DNA from: Gracilariopsis chorda
Taxonomy: Eukaryota > Rhodophyta > Florideophyceae > Gracilariales > Gracilariaceae
Length of the DNA stretch: 64,000 nucleotides
NCBI GenBank assembly: GCA_003194525.1
Contig: NBIV01000197.1
Span: 1 to 64,000, forward strand
Reading direction: 5' to 3'
Below, one piece after another: positions 1 through 11,255 of this stretch; position 1 is the first letter of the stretch, and each line of letters opens with the position of its first letter. A program made the position numbers and the translations under genes. Below the pieces are notes generated by a model that was not told the DNA's origin, searched no databases, and worked only from the letters and a program-made list of their open reading frames with translations.

Positions 1-117
1 TCCCTCTCATCGCAACATTCTCAAAGTAAAAGAAGAACTTTACGACGTCAATAGAAGAACCGTCATAAGAAGTAAATGCAGCGTTAGAGTCAGAAGAGCT
101 CCCTCTCGAGAGTACCA
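1..117 (-). mobile_element. gag 5' end of a further Ty3/Gypsy copy, cut by the window edge
   Basis: This stretch is almost base-for-base the same as 5680-5796, the start of gag in element A, including the primer-binding site next to the LTR. It therefore belongs to another copy of the same family that continues off the left edge, and the LTR at 118-1180 would be that copy's 5' LTR. A fossil fragment. Confidence 0.85.
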
Positions 118-1180
118 TGTGGGCGCCATCACGAGACGGTGACGCAGGGGGCCAAAACGTTTGTAATAATAAAAGCCAAAAGGGTGCTCTTCGTAGCTAA
201 AAGCCCCAAAACAAGTTGAAAACAGTGCGATCAAAAGAACTAAACCCACTCGATGAAATAAAACAACACTAAGGAGAGCAAGAGGCTCAATCCCCAAATA
301 AAACTTCTTAACTTCTTTGTTGAAACGGCGCGCAACCAAGAATTATGTCAAGGATCACTAAGGGTCAGACCCTCGGCTTCCGGTCAGACACTCCGGATGT
401 GAAGTGGATTCTGCAGCCTACCTACATCTGCACTAACCAGAAGCAGGCGCATACAATCCTTACAGGGCTTCCCGAGGAGAGCTACTAACAGCGGGATATG
501 CTTTCACTCTATACCCAAGCTGGCCCTTTGCAGGAAAGGCTGCACGGCACGTCGCCTGCGGATAGCTTCCCGTCAAGTACTTCCGTCCGGAAATCACCAG
601 GTCTTTCGACCGACACCGTTATCCGAGCAAAGCTCCGGTGGGGCTCACAGACGACAGAAACACCTTTGGTACACACTACCCGTCTCCCGTCCACGCCTAA
701 GGCGCTTCAACCGGTCTTAGCGACGGTACTTCCCCACCCTATTGGACAACTAGCGGCATACGCCTCACTAGAAGCCCTTTATCCAGTGGCGAACGCCTCA
801 CTGGTTGTTGATGATATTTGAAGTGGCTGAAGGTTGATAGGGGGTGGGGCTTAGATGTTGGTCGATTGTTGAGGTGAGTTCAGACCGAAATCCGAAGCTC
901 AGAACCTCTTTTTATAGTGTTTAGAGGCACTACAAACGAGCCAAATACGCATTTCTACTTGCTAGCTACTCATGTGTGCGTCTAGGTTACTCCATTGGCT
1001 TCTAGAGACCTCTGGAGCTGCACACTAACCAATAATAAAGCGACAATTTGCGCCAGCATCACTAAAATACTGTAGTCCTTGCTGGGCCAACAAAGCGTGC
1101 AATGTGCTAGACACTACTGGAACATTCTACACGTGTGTTCCAGCAATTTCTGGCACATTCCGCAACATTAGCGATCGACA
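118..1180 (-). repeat. LTR shared by two Gypsy copies
   Basis: A 1063-base LTR that starts TG and ends CA when read on either strand (5'-TGTGGGCGCC ... CGATCGACA-3' on plus). It aligns end to end with 5797-6859 with about nine substitutions and two single-base gaps by hand count, so about 99% identical. A TATA-like motif lies on the minus strand near 909-917. It serves as 3' LTR of element A and as 5' LTR of the copy that runs off the left edge, since gag of the family lies directly on its left side. Confidence 0.9.
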
Positions 1181-1224
1181 CAACCCCAACCTCAAGGGTT
1201 GCCACGCCGCGGCAACCTGAGAAC

Positions 1225-4200
1225 CTAACCTTCCATCCGGCGCGCAATATACTTCTTCAAACGACGGGCGTGTATTCCATGGCGAGTGTACCGGTTGTGT
1301 GGAGAAACCAACGTGTACCTTGGATGGTGAGCCTTCACCACACGACATGGACCAAAGTACTTAGAGGAAAAAGCAGGCCATTTCACGGTAGTGTTCAGGG
1401 CCTTTCCACGAGCCACAAGGACCAGATCACCGACTTCAAACTTCGTAATGGAGACTGCATCGACTTCCTTCAAAGGCCTTAGAGCAGAACGTTTAGCTCT
1501 ATGATTCCTTGATGCGAGCAGCTCCACTGAGCGGAACCGGTCGGAGGAGTCCCCAACTCGTGCCACGACACCACCTTCATCGGAGGTCATACGTGGTTTC
1601 ACGCCGTACAGCAACTCGAACGGAGAGATCCCGCTGGCAAGACGTCTGCGCCGGTATCCGTACAGAACCGAAGGCAAGTGTTCGTCCCAACTTGAACGAT
1701 TATCCAGAGCTTTCTTTCCTATTGCTCTTTTCAGAGTACCAACCATTCTTTCAGCTCGGCCATTGGACATGGGGGCGTACGCCAAGACCGTTTTCCATTT
1801 GATACCATGGTCCTCCATGAATGAGACGAGCGACTTAGAAGTGAAGCATGTAGCATTGTCCGACACCACGATACGAGGGAAACCAAACACGGCAATGATC
1901 TCTTTTCTCACGAAGTCTATGACCTCCTGTGACGTAGACCATTTTGTCGCTACGGCAAGTGGCCAACCAGTCAAATGCTCAACACAAACCAGAATGAAAC
2001 GGTTTCCGGATTCGGTAGTCGGAAGAGGACCTGCAAAATCAATCGAGAAGACGTCAAAGAGAGAGGAAATGGAAGTCCGAAGGTTGCTGTAATACCTTGG
2101 TAGTGGTGCGAGTCTCTGGCATTTGTCACAACTCTTGACGTAGTTGCCGATATCTTCATGCATAGTGGGCCACCAGTATCTCTCAGTGATGAACTTCTTT
2201 GTAGTCTTCAAATCCCAGTGTCCAATCTCATCATGAAATGACTTGATAATGATCTGTCGCCGACCAATAACACGAACAACTCGTAGTGCGTTTGGCATCC
2301 TTCTGAACAATTTTCCTTCCCAGACCAGGAATTTCTTCGCATTTCGTCGGATTGCTTGGCGGAGACGTGCATCAGTCTCATCTGTAGGCAGACCACACAA
2401 GAAGCGCGCAATGTTTGCGTAGTATGGTTCAAGACCGGAGAAGTAGTCAGGCTCAACAGCCATACAAGCAAGGTCGCCTTCATCTTCTAACGGCTCGACC
2501 TCGTCTCCGTGAACTATCCTTGACAGATAATCTGCTGCGCCATTCTCCTTGCCTGCGCGATACACTATTTCAAAGTCATACTCGGCCAGAAAGTCTAGCC
2601 AGCGAGCTAAGCGTCCATGTATATCGCGCTTCTGAAATGCATATCGTAAAGCCATATGGTCCGTGATTACCTTGAATGGAACAGACGAGAGTAGATACAA
2701 TCTGAACTTCTTGAGAGCAAAGATAACTGCCAATGCTTCTCTTTCACATGCCGAGTAGTTCTTTTCCGCAGCGGTCATAGTACGACTGGCAAACTGCAGA
2801 GGATGTATCTTCCCATCTTCCTTTTTCTGAGAGAGAACTGCGCCGAGTGAAACACTAGAGGCGTCCGTTTCCACAATGAAAGGCTGCTCGAAGTTTGGAA
2901 ATGAAAGTACCGGAGGCTCAGTCATCTTTTTCTTCAGACCGTGGAAAGCTTTTAGCATCTCTCCGGTCCAACGCAGCTTCTTATTCCCCGAGGTAGCACT
3001 GTGAAGCACGGCGGAGGTCTCAGCAAAGTTTCTGATGAACCTTCGATAGTATCCGGCTAGTCCCAGAAAAGATCGTAGTTCCGTAGTGGTGGCAGGAATT
3101 GGGGCATCCTGGATCTTAGCAATCTTCTCCTGGTCCACGTGCACTCCATCTCCGTTGATGACATGGACTAGAAGAGACACCTCCGATAGTGCAAAGAAAA
3201 ATTTGAACAGTTTGAGCTTCAATCCATGCTTCGCAATCCGACCAATCACAGCCTTCAAGTGAATCACGTGCTCTCTGAGGCTTCTTGAGAATATGACAAC
3301 GTCATCAATGTAAACCCGAACGAATGGAAGTCCTCTTAGCACATGATCCATCATCCGTTGAAAGGTGGAAGGGGCATTCATGAGGCCAAATGGCATGACT
3401 TCGAACATGAAAGTTCCGTATCTGCACACAAAGGTCGTCATCTCTTTGCAATCCTCAGACATATTGACTTGCCAGTATCCAGAGAACAGGTCGAGCGTAG
3501 TGAAGAGACAGCAACCTTCAAGTTCGTCAAAGATCTCTTCCATGCGTGGCAAAGGCCAGCGGTCAGCTTTCATGACTCTGTTCAGCTCTCTGTAATCGAC
3601 ACAAAACCTTGCGCTTCCATCTTTCTTCGAGGCAATGACAATTGGAAACGACTAAGCAGAGGCTGAAGGGGTAATGATACCAGCTTCGAGAAGAAGATCA
3701 ATCTCCTTGCGTACGAACTCGTTGTGCTTCGGTGACATCTTCCTGGCTCTGAAGTAGATTGGTTTGTCAACTGTCAACTTGAAAGAGTGAGAAACAGGCA
3801 CATCGGCTGGGCGTAAGTCTTTCAATGACCAAGCGATTACATTCGAGTCCTTCAGACAAGAAACCAAGTCGTCTCTTTCATCCTCTGAAATGTGCGAGAG
3901 TTTTGAAAAGAGTAACTTCTCGTGCTGCTCATCGGTAGTGATGTCCAATTGTGGGATCATTTCGGGAGTCTCGCCATGGTTCTTTTCTGTTACAGCAACC
4001 ACGAGTTGTTCATCATTTTCAGAAGCAGTATCAGAGTCAATAGCGGCGTCAGAATCTGAAGTGAAGTCGTCGCTATCCGTCTGGAAACCCTCTTCGTCTG
4101 AAATCTTGACGCAAGCATAGTCAAAGCCAAGTGTTACTCTTTTTCCATCAATATTCATCTTCACGTGCTGATTTCCGAGGTCAAGGCAGGCTTGTAACGA

Positions 4201-4932
4201 TTCAAGTGTTGGACAACCCACAATGATGTCGAATGGCGGACCATCAATAACAAGAAAGTCTAATGGAACGGAGACGCCCCTGAAGGATATAGGGATATCG
4301 TATAGTATTCCTCTGCACACGGCGCTCTGTCCATTGGCAACAGTTATATTCTTCTTCGTATGCTTGGGTTCCAGTGCTAGCCTGTCACACAGCTTGGTTG
4401 ACATAAGGTTTGGAACAGCTCCAGAGTCGAGCAAAGCTTCAGTCTCAGTCCCATATATCATAATGGGGACCGCCTTAAGACGTCTAGGCTGCTTACCGAC
4501 TGGCCCAACAAAAGGGCGTCGAACATTGCTTTTGCGACCGATGAGCTTACGAATCTCTTTCTTCGCATCATCTGCGTCTCCTCTGATAAGTTGTCCAAAG
4601 GTTAGTCCGGAAGAGGCATTCGCGAGCTCAGTGAGAACGTTATATTTGCTTGCATGGTCTTGAAGACTCTGCTTCTTCGACTTCCTCTGTTTCGGCTTCT
4701 TGACTTTCCCTTCATGAACCATAGGTCTCCGAACTCTCTCTTCGTATCTTGTTGGATTGAGCAAAAGCGGGATTGGTGCACCACCGTCTGAACGGCGCTG
4801 TTTGCGCAACGCTTCACCGTCAGCACTTCTCTTGGTTGTGGCGACTACATCAGCATTCCCGGCGTTTTCGGTGACAATTGATACGGGGTCGGATCCTTTC
4901 TGAAGATTAGATGCTGACTCTTTAGATTCCAC
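1225..4932 (-). mobile_element. pol region of element A (protease, RT, RNase H, integrase)
   Basis: Aspartic protease around 4.38-4.47 kb (motif LLDSGAVPN). Reverse transcriptase around 3.0-3.8 kb with the palm motif VYIDDVV and the upstream MPFGLMNAPSTFQRMM. RNase H around 2.5-2.95 kb (ETDASSVSLGAVLSQ). Integrase zinc-binding HHCC region around 2.1-2.25 kb, ending in CDKCQ. Integrase core around 1.65-2.07 kb with DFAGPLP and DNATCF, then a basic C-terminal tail. Family order is Ty3/Gypsy. No chromodomain is obvious. About one break. Confidence 0.9.
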
Positions 4933-4974
4933 ATTGGCATCCCATACTTTACGGGTCTCTTCGGGTCGGATTCT

Positions 4975-5808
4975 TCACCAACAAGTGATCTCTGAGTGTC
5001 CAATTTTCCCACAACGCGGGAATCGCGTATCTCGGTGCGGATTAGAGTCACATTGTGAAGCATAATGTCCGGGCTTCTTGCAGTATGAACAAACCTTTTC
5101 GTAGTCTCGATGCTCCGTCTGTGTCTTCTTAACCATTAATGACAGCTGAGCAAACTGCTCAGAGAGTTTGTCGACCTTAGACTCCAAAGCATGAGAGATA
5201 GTTTCTTCAGAAGACCTATGGTTTTGGACAATACGCTTAGGTGGGGTACTTAATGAAACGTAGTTCCCCATTGCTTTCCGGGCAGCATCGAAGGCTTTCA
5301 CTTGAACCTTCAACTCATCACAATCATCAGCGCCACGGAAAACAACGAACTGGGCTAGATCAGCGTATTCCATTACAGCTTTCTTCAAAAGACCAAACTT
5401 AGCCTTAGCGATGAATCCTGCCTTTAAGAAGAGGTTGTCCATATAGGTCAAGGAACCAACCAAGTCTGCATAATCCAATTTAGCAGAAATTGCAAGGCGT
5501 ATATCTTCCTCAGGCTCCTCGGCTTTTCCAAAACGATCGATGAAAGCTTGCTTAACGGAGCGGTAGTCCTTTCCTTCTTCCGAAAGTGAACCATTAACAG
5601 CATAAGAATCATAGTAGAACTCAAAGGCTTTGTTCTCAAGCAAACCAAGCAACTCAAGTGCCATGTCTTCGTCAGTCTTTCCTCTCATCGCAACATTCTC
5701 AAAGTAAAAGAAGAACTTTACGACGTCAATAGAAGAACCGTCATAAGAAGTAAATGCAGCGTTAGAGTCAGAAGAGCTCCCTCCTCGAGAGTACCATGTG
5801 GGCGCCAT
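4975..5808 (-). mobile_element. gag region of element A
   Basis: Encodes about 277 residues. The N-terminal two thirds are an alpha-helical retrotransposon-type capsid region. The C-terminus has two zinc-knuckle-like motifs: CSYCKKPGHYASQC (CCHC, nucleic-acid binding) and a second with C, C, H and C spaced as PRCGKIGHSEITC. The first ATG of the frame (5806-5808) lies inside the end of the LTR, and the frame runs through the primer-binding site. Part of a retroelement fossil. Confidence 0.85.
5780..5796 (-). other. primer-binding site of element A
   Basis: Directly inside the 5' LTR the minus strand reads TGGTACTCTCGAGG. It begins with TGG, as expected for pairing to the CCA end of a tRNA. 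The same stretch sits at 101-117 and 40194-40210. I did not identify the tRNA. Confidence 0.6.
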
Positions 5809-6859
5809 CACGAGACGGTGACGCAGGGGGCCAAAACGTTGTAATAATAAAAGCCAAAAGGGTGCTCTTCGTAGCTAAAAGCCCCAAAACAAGTTGAAAA
5901 CAGTGCGATCAAAAGAACTAAACCCACTCGATGAAATAAAACAACACTAAGGAGAGCAAGAGGCTCAATCCCCAAATAAAACTTCTTAACTTCTTTGTTG
6001 AAACGGCGCGCAACCCAAGAATTATGTCAAGGATCACTAAGGGTCAGACCCTCGGCTTCCGGTCAGATACTCCGGATGTGAAGTGGATTCTGCAGCCTAC
6101 CTACATCTGCACTAACCAGAAGCAGGCGCATACAATCCTTACAGGGCTTCCCGAGGAGAGCTACTAACAGCGGGATATGCTTTCACTCTATACCCAAGCT
6201 GGCCCTTTGCAGGAAAGGCTGCACGGCACGTCGCCTGCGGATAGCTTCCCGTCAAGTACTTCCGTCCGGAAATCACCAGGTCTTTCGACCGACACCGTTA
6301 TCCGAGCAAAGCTCCGGTGGGGCTCACAGACGACAGAAACAACTTTGGTACACACTACCCGTCTCCCGTCCACGCCTAAGGCGCTTCAACCGGTCTTAGC
6401 GACGGTACTTCCCCACCCTATTGGACAACTAGCAGCATACGCCTCACTAGAAGCCCTTTATCCAGTGGCGAACGCCTCACTGGTTGTTGATGATATTTGA
6501 AGTGGCTGAAGGTTGATAGGGGGTGGGGCTTAGATGTTGGTCGATTGTTGAGGTGAGTTCAGACCGAAATCCGAAGCTCAGAACCTCTTTTTATAGTGTT
6601 TAGAGGCACTACAAACGAGCCAAATACGCATTTCTACTTGCTAGTTACTCATGTGTGCGTCTAGGTTACTCCATTGGCTTCTAGAGACCTCCGGAGCTGC
6701 ACACTAACCAATAATAAAGCGACAATTTGCGCCAGCATCACTAAAATACTGTAGTCTTTGCTGGGCCAACAAAGCGTGCAATGTGCTAGACACTACTGGA
6801 ACATTTTACACGTGTGTTCCAGCAATATCTGGCACATTCCGCAACATTAGCGACCGACA
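5797..6859 (-). repeat. 5' LTR of element A
   Basis: 1063 bases, the same length as its partner at 118-1180 and about 99% identical. Its outer edge is set by where the two LTRs stop matching, at CGACCGACA. The following sequence (6860 on) is unrelated to the family. Confidence 0.9.
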
Positions 6860-8681
6860 CTAACCACCGCAGCGGTGCGTGTGATGTTCCTCGTCATGCC
6901 CGCAAATCTCTGACCCACTCCTTGATATGAATCCCGACCACCAAACCACTGAAAGTATTACAAACTCAGGCCCCACTACATCAGACAACATTTACCAACT
7001 GAATGTATCCGAACGCGTACACGTGGCGCAAACAGCTGCCGTGCAAACCAGTAAATGCAAGAAAACAGATAAATCCATAAATAAGTTCAAGACCTTAACA
7101 AAAGCGGATGAGGTAAATCATATACTGCTCAAAAAAATTATAGTCAGACTATAGCGATAGTACGACTGCGAAAAAGAAAAGAAGACAGACCACGCGTCTA
7201 TTTGCTTTTAAGCAATCGAAAGCTTCTGAGAAAATGAAAACCTTTAGATTCAAATATGTCTAAGACAACAAAAACCATGCCAGAAGAGATTGTAAAAGCT
7301 TAACAGTTTATGTAAGAGGTAATGGTAGAAAGTGAGAAACAGAACAGGAGGGAGGATGATCTGACACTTCTAAAGATACTACCAGAAAAAAACCAGATAC
7401 AATTTGCTATTATTGAGAGTTCCACAAAAAACAACTTTTGCGGTATGAATGAAAACGACGGCAAAGACGCTGCAGGGCAGAATAAATCATTTTGGACATA
7501 CGACGCAGCTGCCGAGAATGATATCAAGCAAAAAGAAAAACGGAATCGCGAACACAAAGGCATTTCAGTGATTACATTACTCCATCGGGCAATGCCAGAT
7601 AACGGTTTGAAAGATCTCTCTCTTATGAAAACATTGAGTGATCAGGATTCTTTTCAAACTAATTCTGCTTCTGAGGATCCTCGTTAATCCTCTATCTATA
7701 CTATGCATTGCAAATTAAACACTTCATAGCCAAGTTGCTGGATAAGTGCTTTCTTTAGGGTTCGTGCCCTATTCTCGTAGCGACAGGTCCATGTTTTACC
7801 AAGAACGCTTCTCAGTCTCCTTCATCAGAAGTTTTTATAGATAACTTAAGACTGTTGTCATGTTTTTCGATTTTCATTTGAGCTAAATCTGTGTTCTCAA
7901 CCTCGTTGTCATATAGCTTCGTAAATATGTCTTTCTTATCTTCCTTTTCATCCACGTCCTCTCTAAGTTTGCTATCTTGGTACATCCCCACAATTACATG
8001 GTGTAGTATCATGCAGTTTTGAGTTAGCTTTACTATTTTCTCAATGCACTATATCCATATGTCATCCCTTAACCCTGTGAAACAGGATTGCAGCACCCGA
8101 AAACATCTCTATATCCTTTCTTCTGCTCTCTTGCTTCCTTTTGTGGCGACTTCCTTGATCTCTTCCAGGATGGTGAATAGGGGATGCAAATATTGGCCAC
8201 TTATGGGTGAGTTCCATCCACTAGAAAGTACAGTAAGGTCCTGGGCTCAGAAGTTGAAATGGTTTTCAAGAGATTAGAGAGGATAAACGGAAGCCTATTT
8301 AACAAAATATCGCTGAGTAGAAGAGACGTTTCGACTAATGTTATTTCATTTTTGGGACAAGTTCTTTCTGCAAACATGTACCAGATGTAAATATCTCTGT
8401 CACACACGTTTTCCATTGACGTTGTTGCCATTTTTATAGTGCAATTAGAATGGAGTGGATCGAATCTTTTTTCATATACGGCGGTTTATAATATTTTGTC
8501 TCTTCTGTGAGTAGGAGCGTGCCTAACGACCTATTTTCAAAGTCTCCATATGAAAGATATAGTTGATAGGACACGCGTAGTTGTGCAGCTGAGGTGGAAG
8601 GGTCTAGTGCCAAAACACGCCAGATAGTACCCGTGGGCAGTAGTGGCCGGCGTGTCGGAATAGATGGAATATATTGTAATT
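6860..8681. other. gap with small unrecognised ORFs
   Basis: AT-rich stretch between element A and Harbinger H1. On the plus strand there are open frames of 75 codons (6927-7154) and 121 codons (7322-7687), both rich in Lys, Glu, Asn and Asp. On the minus strand there is one of 66 codons (7812-8012). None shows a domain I recognise. They could be chance ORFs or remains of a transposon. Confidence 0.3.
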
Positions 8682-8697
8682 GAGTGCATTCGGAAAT
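8682..8697 (+). repeat. left terminal inverted repeat of H1
   Basis: Exact inverted match over 16 bases to 11256-11271. Subterminal sequence on both sides also contains short CCAAATATTTGG/GGCCAAATAT-like palindromic pieces, which are common in transposase-binding regions. Confidence 0.7.
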
Positions 8698-8903
8698 GGA
8701 CAGATAGCGACCCGGCCAAATATTTGGCGCGGCCCATCTGCGATTCGAAAATACGAGCCCCAGATGATAGGTCAAATATTGGCCCCAAACTACAAACCGT
8801 AACACCCGATAAAACAAACATGGGAGTGCCTAGTATCCTTCTTGCACACAGCAAGCAATCATTTCGATCTATCTCCCTTCATCGCTGCATCGGATTTGAC
8901 AAC

Positions 8904-9756
8904 ATGACTCTCGAAACAACGCCGAAATCCACTGATATGAATGCAACACCTGCATCATCTACCATTCATTCAAACTCCAAGAACACCAGTACTGCCGCTA
9001 TATCATTCAAAAAAACACAACTTTACCAACTAAAGCTCTCAATTTCAGACCAAAAAGCCGCAGTGGAGCACCAAACTATAACAAGGATAAAATGGCTAGC
9101 CTGCTTGATATATTAGAGCGTGTTGAACCCATTGGCGCTAGCATGTGGGCACTTATAGCCGATAACTTTAAGAAATGGTGCAAAAAAAAACTCTCGCACT
9201 ATACGTGACCAAGAGTTTCTCAAAAATAAGTTCGACAAACTCTGCAATGCCAAAAAGCCAACAATTGATCCTAAATGTCCTCCTGATATTCGTAGAGCAA
9301 AACAGTTTGCCCGTACTATACAAGTAACAATGGTTGCAAAGCTCGTAGAAGACTATAGCGACGGTGACGAAGATTCAGAACAAACAAACGCTTTAGAAGA
9401 TGAATATAATGCAGTACGGGGGATTAGTTCACATGAAAAAAAATCCAATTGGTATGACCGGTCTACATGGCAAGAGGCAAAAGGTGGAAGACACTTTAAT
9501 AAGCAGCATTGATTTAATGACGCAGTTTATGGGAGTATTTGGTAGTTCTTTGCCAACTACTGCAGAAAGTCGCAGAAGAACTATAGAACATGAACAAATG
9601 GTTTCAAAATTTGTCAAGAAAGAAGTGACAGCTTTGAGGTAAGACGTGAACAAGAGCATTGTGGATACGAAGGCCATGATTTCTGGCCTTAGCGCTACAT
9701 TTCATCAACTAGTGGAAAAGCTGTCTAACAGCGCTGGTGCGGCGAGCCAACACTAA
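8904..9756 (+). pseudogene. Harbinger H1 Myb/SANT-like DNA-binding protein (decayed)
   Basis: Companion protein of a Harbinger transposase. In this family it binds the transposon ends and brings the transposase to DNA. The trihelix-like core is visible from about 9050 to 9330, for example MASLLDILERVEPIGASMWA and later FLKNKFDKLCNAKKPTIDPK. It aligns with the H2 protein at 13605-14477 (NLLELLEEHLPLAKEEW, LKRKFASLHRRRIPTGDPTI). The C-terminal part (about 9480-9750) looks like a coiled coil. The frame changes at least three times, and each change falls at or near an A-run: 7 A at 9009-9015, 9 A at 9182-9190, 8 A at 9436-9443. A stop (TAA) follows near 9640. The start is the ATG at 8904. It converges on the transposase. 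Confidence 0.65.
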
Positions 9757-9801
9757 CAAAATCGTTCTGAAAGCGCTTTCGGCGATGATGGTTTCTGCTC
9801 G

Positions 9802-9889
9802 CGCGGGCTGTAGCCCTGCCAGGCAAGTGCGCGTTAAAGCTCGCTGGCGCTCGCATTCGCGCACTTTCCTCCTCGGGCTACAGCCCGCG
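9802..9889. repeat. 88-base near-perfect inverted repeat (hairpin)
   Basis: The outer 15 bases CGCGGGCTGTAGCCC pair exactly with the far end, and the interior also pairs with few mismatches, giving arms of about 44 bases and almost no loop. It is much more GC-rich than its surroundings. It lies exactly between the stop of the Myb-like ORF (9756) and the end of the transposase (about 9910), so it could serve both genes as a transcript end. A tiny foldback insertion is the alternative. Confidence 0.7.
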
Positions 9890-9910
9890 TTCACAAGAAA
9901 GGAACCGGAT

Positions 9911-10760
9911 TTTGTGTTCCCCGGAATTCCATTACGTCCAACGACGCGCGTGCGAAAGTTAAAAATGCGAACAGTCAGCTCAATAATGATACGTCGACGA
10001 GCTGCTTCGGTAGTAAGTGTAGAACCTGGTCGTTAGTACGGTCCTTTTCAAGCTCTTATACCCCATTCTGCGCTTTTGCTTTCACTTGGCATAACCCTTT
10101 GCAGAATGAGATCTATTGCCGCGAGCTCCTCAGACTCTGGAATATCACTCGTTTCGTTTTTTTGCGCACCAGCACTATTTTGCCGTTTGTACACCTGGTG
10201 TTATTCACAAACGCTGAGTCTCCCAGGATAGCCATACCAAGGGGCATTTTAGCGTCGGAAAGCTTTTCTTTGTAGAGACCAGAAGTACCTGCCAGTTTTG
10301 TGTCATGCCAGCGTTCCAGGATAGTTGATAGCAGCGTGAATTCTTTCACCATAGAAGTTAAACACAAACAGATTTGTCACTTCTTGTTGTTGAGTGTAGC
10401 CCTCGTATTACGCATTCTGAATGTCTGCATTAGCGTACTTTTGACACTTGAAACGACCACCATCCGTTATCCCGAACACCCCTCTTAGAAGAGGGCCTAG
10501 CCTACGATTTCTCTCTAACAGCGCAGTAGAGGCCTTTTGTTCTTCTACTGATGGCCAGCGGACATAAAACTTCTCTGCTTGTGGGCCAGTTATCGCCTTC
10601 AGAAGAGCAAAGAGAGCAAAGTCCAACCCAACAGACAGAGTACATGGAACAATTCCAAAGAATGGACAAAGTTGATAACATTTGCCTTTTGTCTTCAACG
10701 AGTTCAGCGCTAGACCTAGAAGGTCAATTGAACGCAAAAGTGGCTTTCTACCACGCTTAG
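9911..10760 (-). pseudogene. Harbinger H1 DDE transposase (DDE_Tnp_4 type, decayed)
   Basis: A nuclease of the PIF/Harbinger superfamily that would cut and rejoin the element's ends. Recognisable blocks in order on minus: RSIDLLGLALNSLKTKGKC and WPSVEEQKASTALL with FGITDGGRFK (first catalytic Asp, about 10.43-10.74 kb), YEGYTQQQEVTNLFVFNFYG (10.33-10.39 kb), ERWHDTKLA and GMAILGDSAF (second Asp, about 10.2 kb), SAEWGIRALK (the acidic EWG block, about 10.06 kb), then VRIFNFRTRVVGRN. The same blocks in the same order occur in H2. A TAA interrupts the frame near 10.40 kb and the frame changes near 10.3 kb and again nearer the end. The N-terminus above 10.76 kb is blurred. Confidence 0.75.
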
Positions 10761-11255
10761 AAGCTGTGCAACGGAATGGACTACTATGGTTATGTTGTTG
10801 TTGTGCGGTTATGAAAAGAGGTAAAAGCTACTCCATAAAAATCGACCTTGTGAGGTTTGTGGATATGATGAAATCATTGTCGGATCCTCACTAAAGACGG
10901 AAATTCCACAGTGTATTCTCAGTTGTTTTCGTTGTATTTAGAAGCGCTTTGCGTGTGTACTGGGCTGCGCGGTGAGTACGGCAATAGATCCGCTTATGAT
11001 TGTGGCGCTTGATTGTGATAATACGCTTATTGTACCTGTGTAACTGGCTATGCAGGCAGGTGCAAGGGCTCGTTGAAGTCTCATGATCATAATAGCATAT
11101 GTTGCACTCAAAAAGTTTTGGGGGAACGTTTGGCGGTTTGAATGGACCCTCCCAGGGTCCATTCTGTTCGCCATATTTGGCCGAGCACAGGCCAAATGTA
11201 GAGTGAATTGGCTTTCTTTTATTGGCCCAGGTTTGGCGAGGATAACCGACTTGAA

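Larger units (their letters stand above)
118..6859 (-). mobile_element. Ty3/Gypsy LTR retrotransposon, element A, nearly whole
   Basis: A 6.74-kb element on the minus strand: 5' LTR 5797-6859, primer-binding site, gag, pol in the order protease, reverse transcriptase, RNase H, integrase (the Ty3/Gypsy order), then 3' LTR 118-1180. The near identity of the LTRs indicates a young insertion or recent LTR exchange. It looks almost whole, with about one break in pol. No target-site duplication can be read because the left LTR is shared with another copy. Element B at 34530-41266 is the same family. Confidence 0.9.

Noticed and set aside
498-821. 107-codon plus-strand frame in the LTR (again at 6177-6500, and 91 codons at 34935 and 40616)
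   Set aside because: It is conserved only because the LTR copies are alike. It lies in the LTR, opposite to the element's coding strand, and shows no domain.
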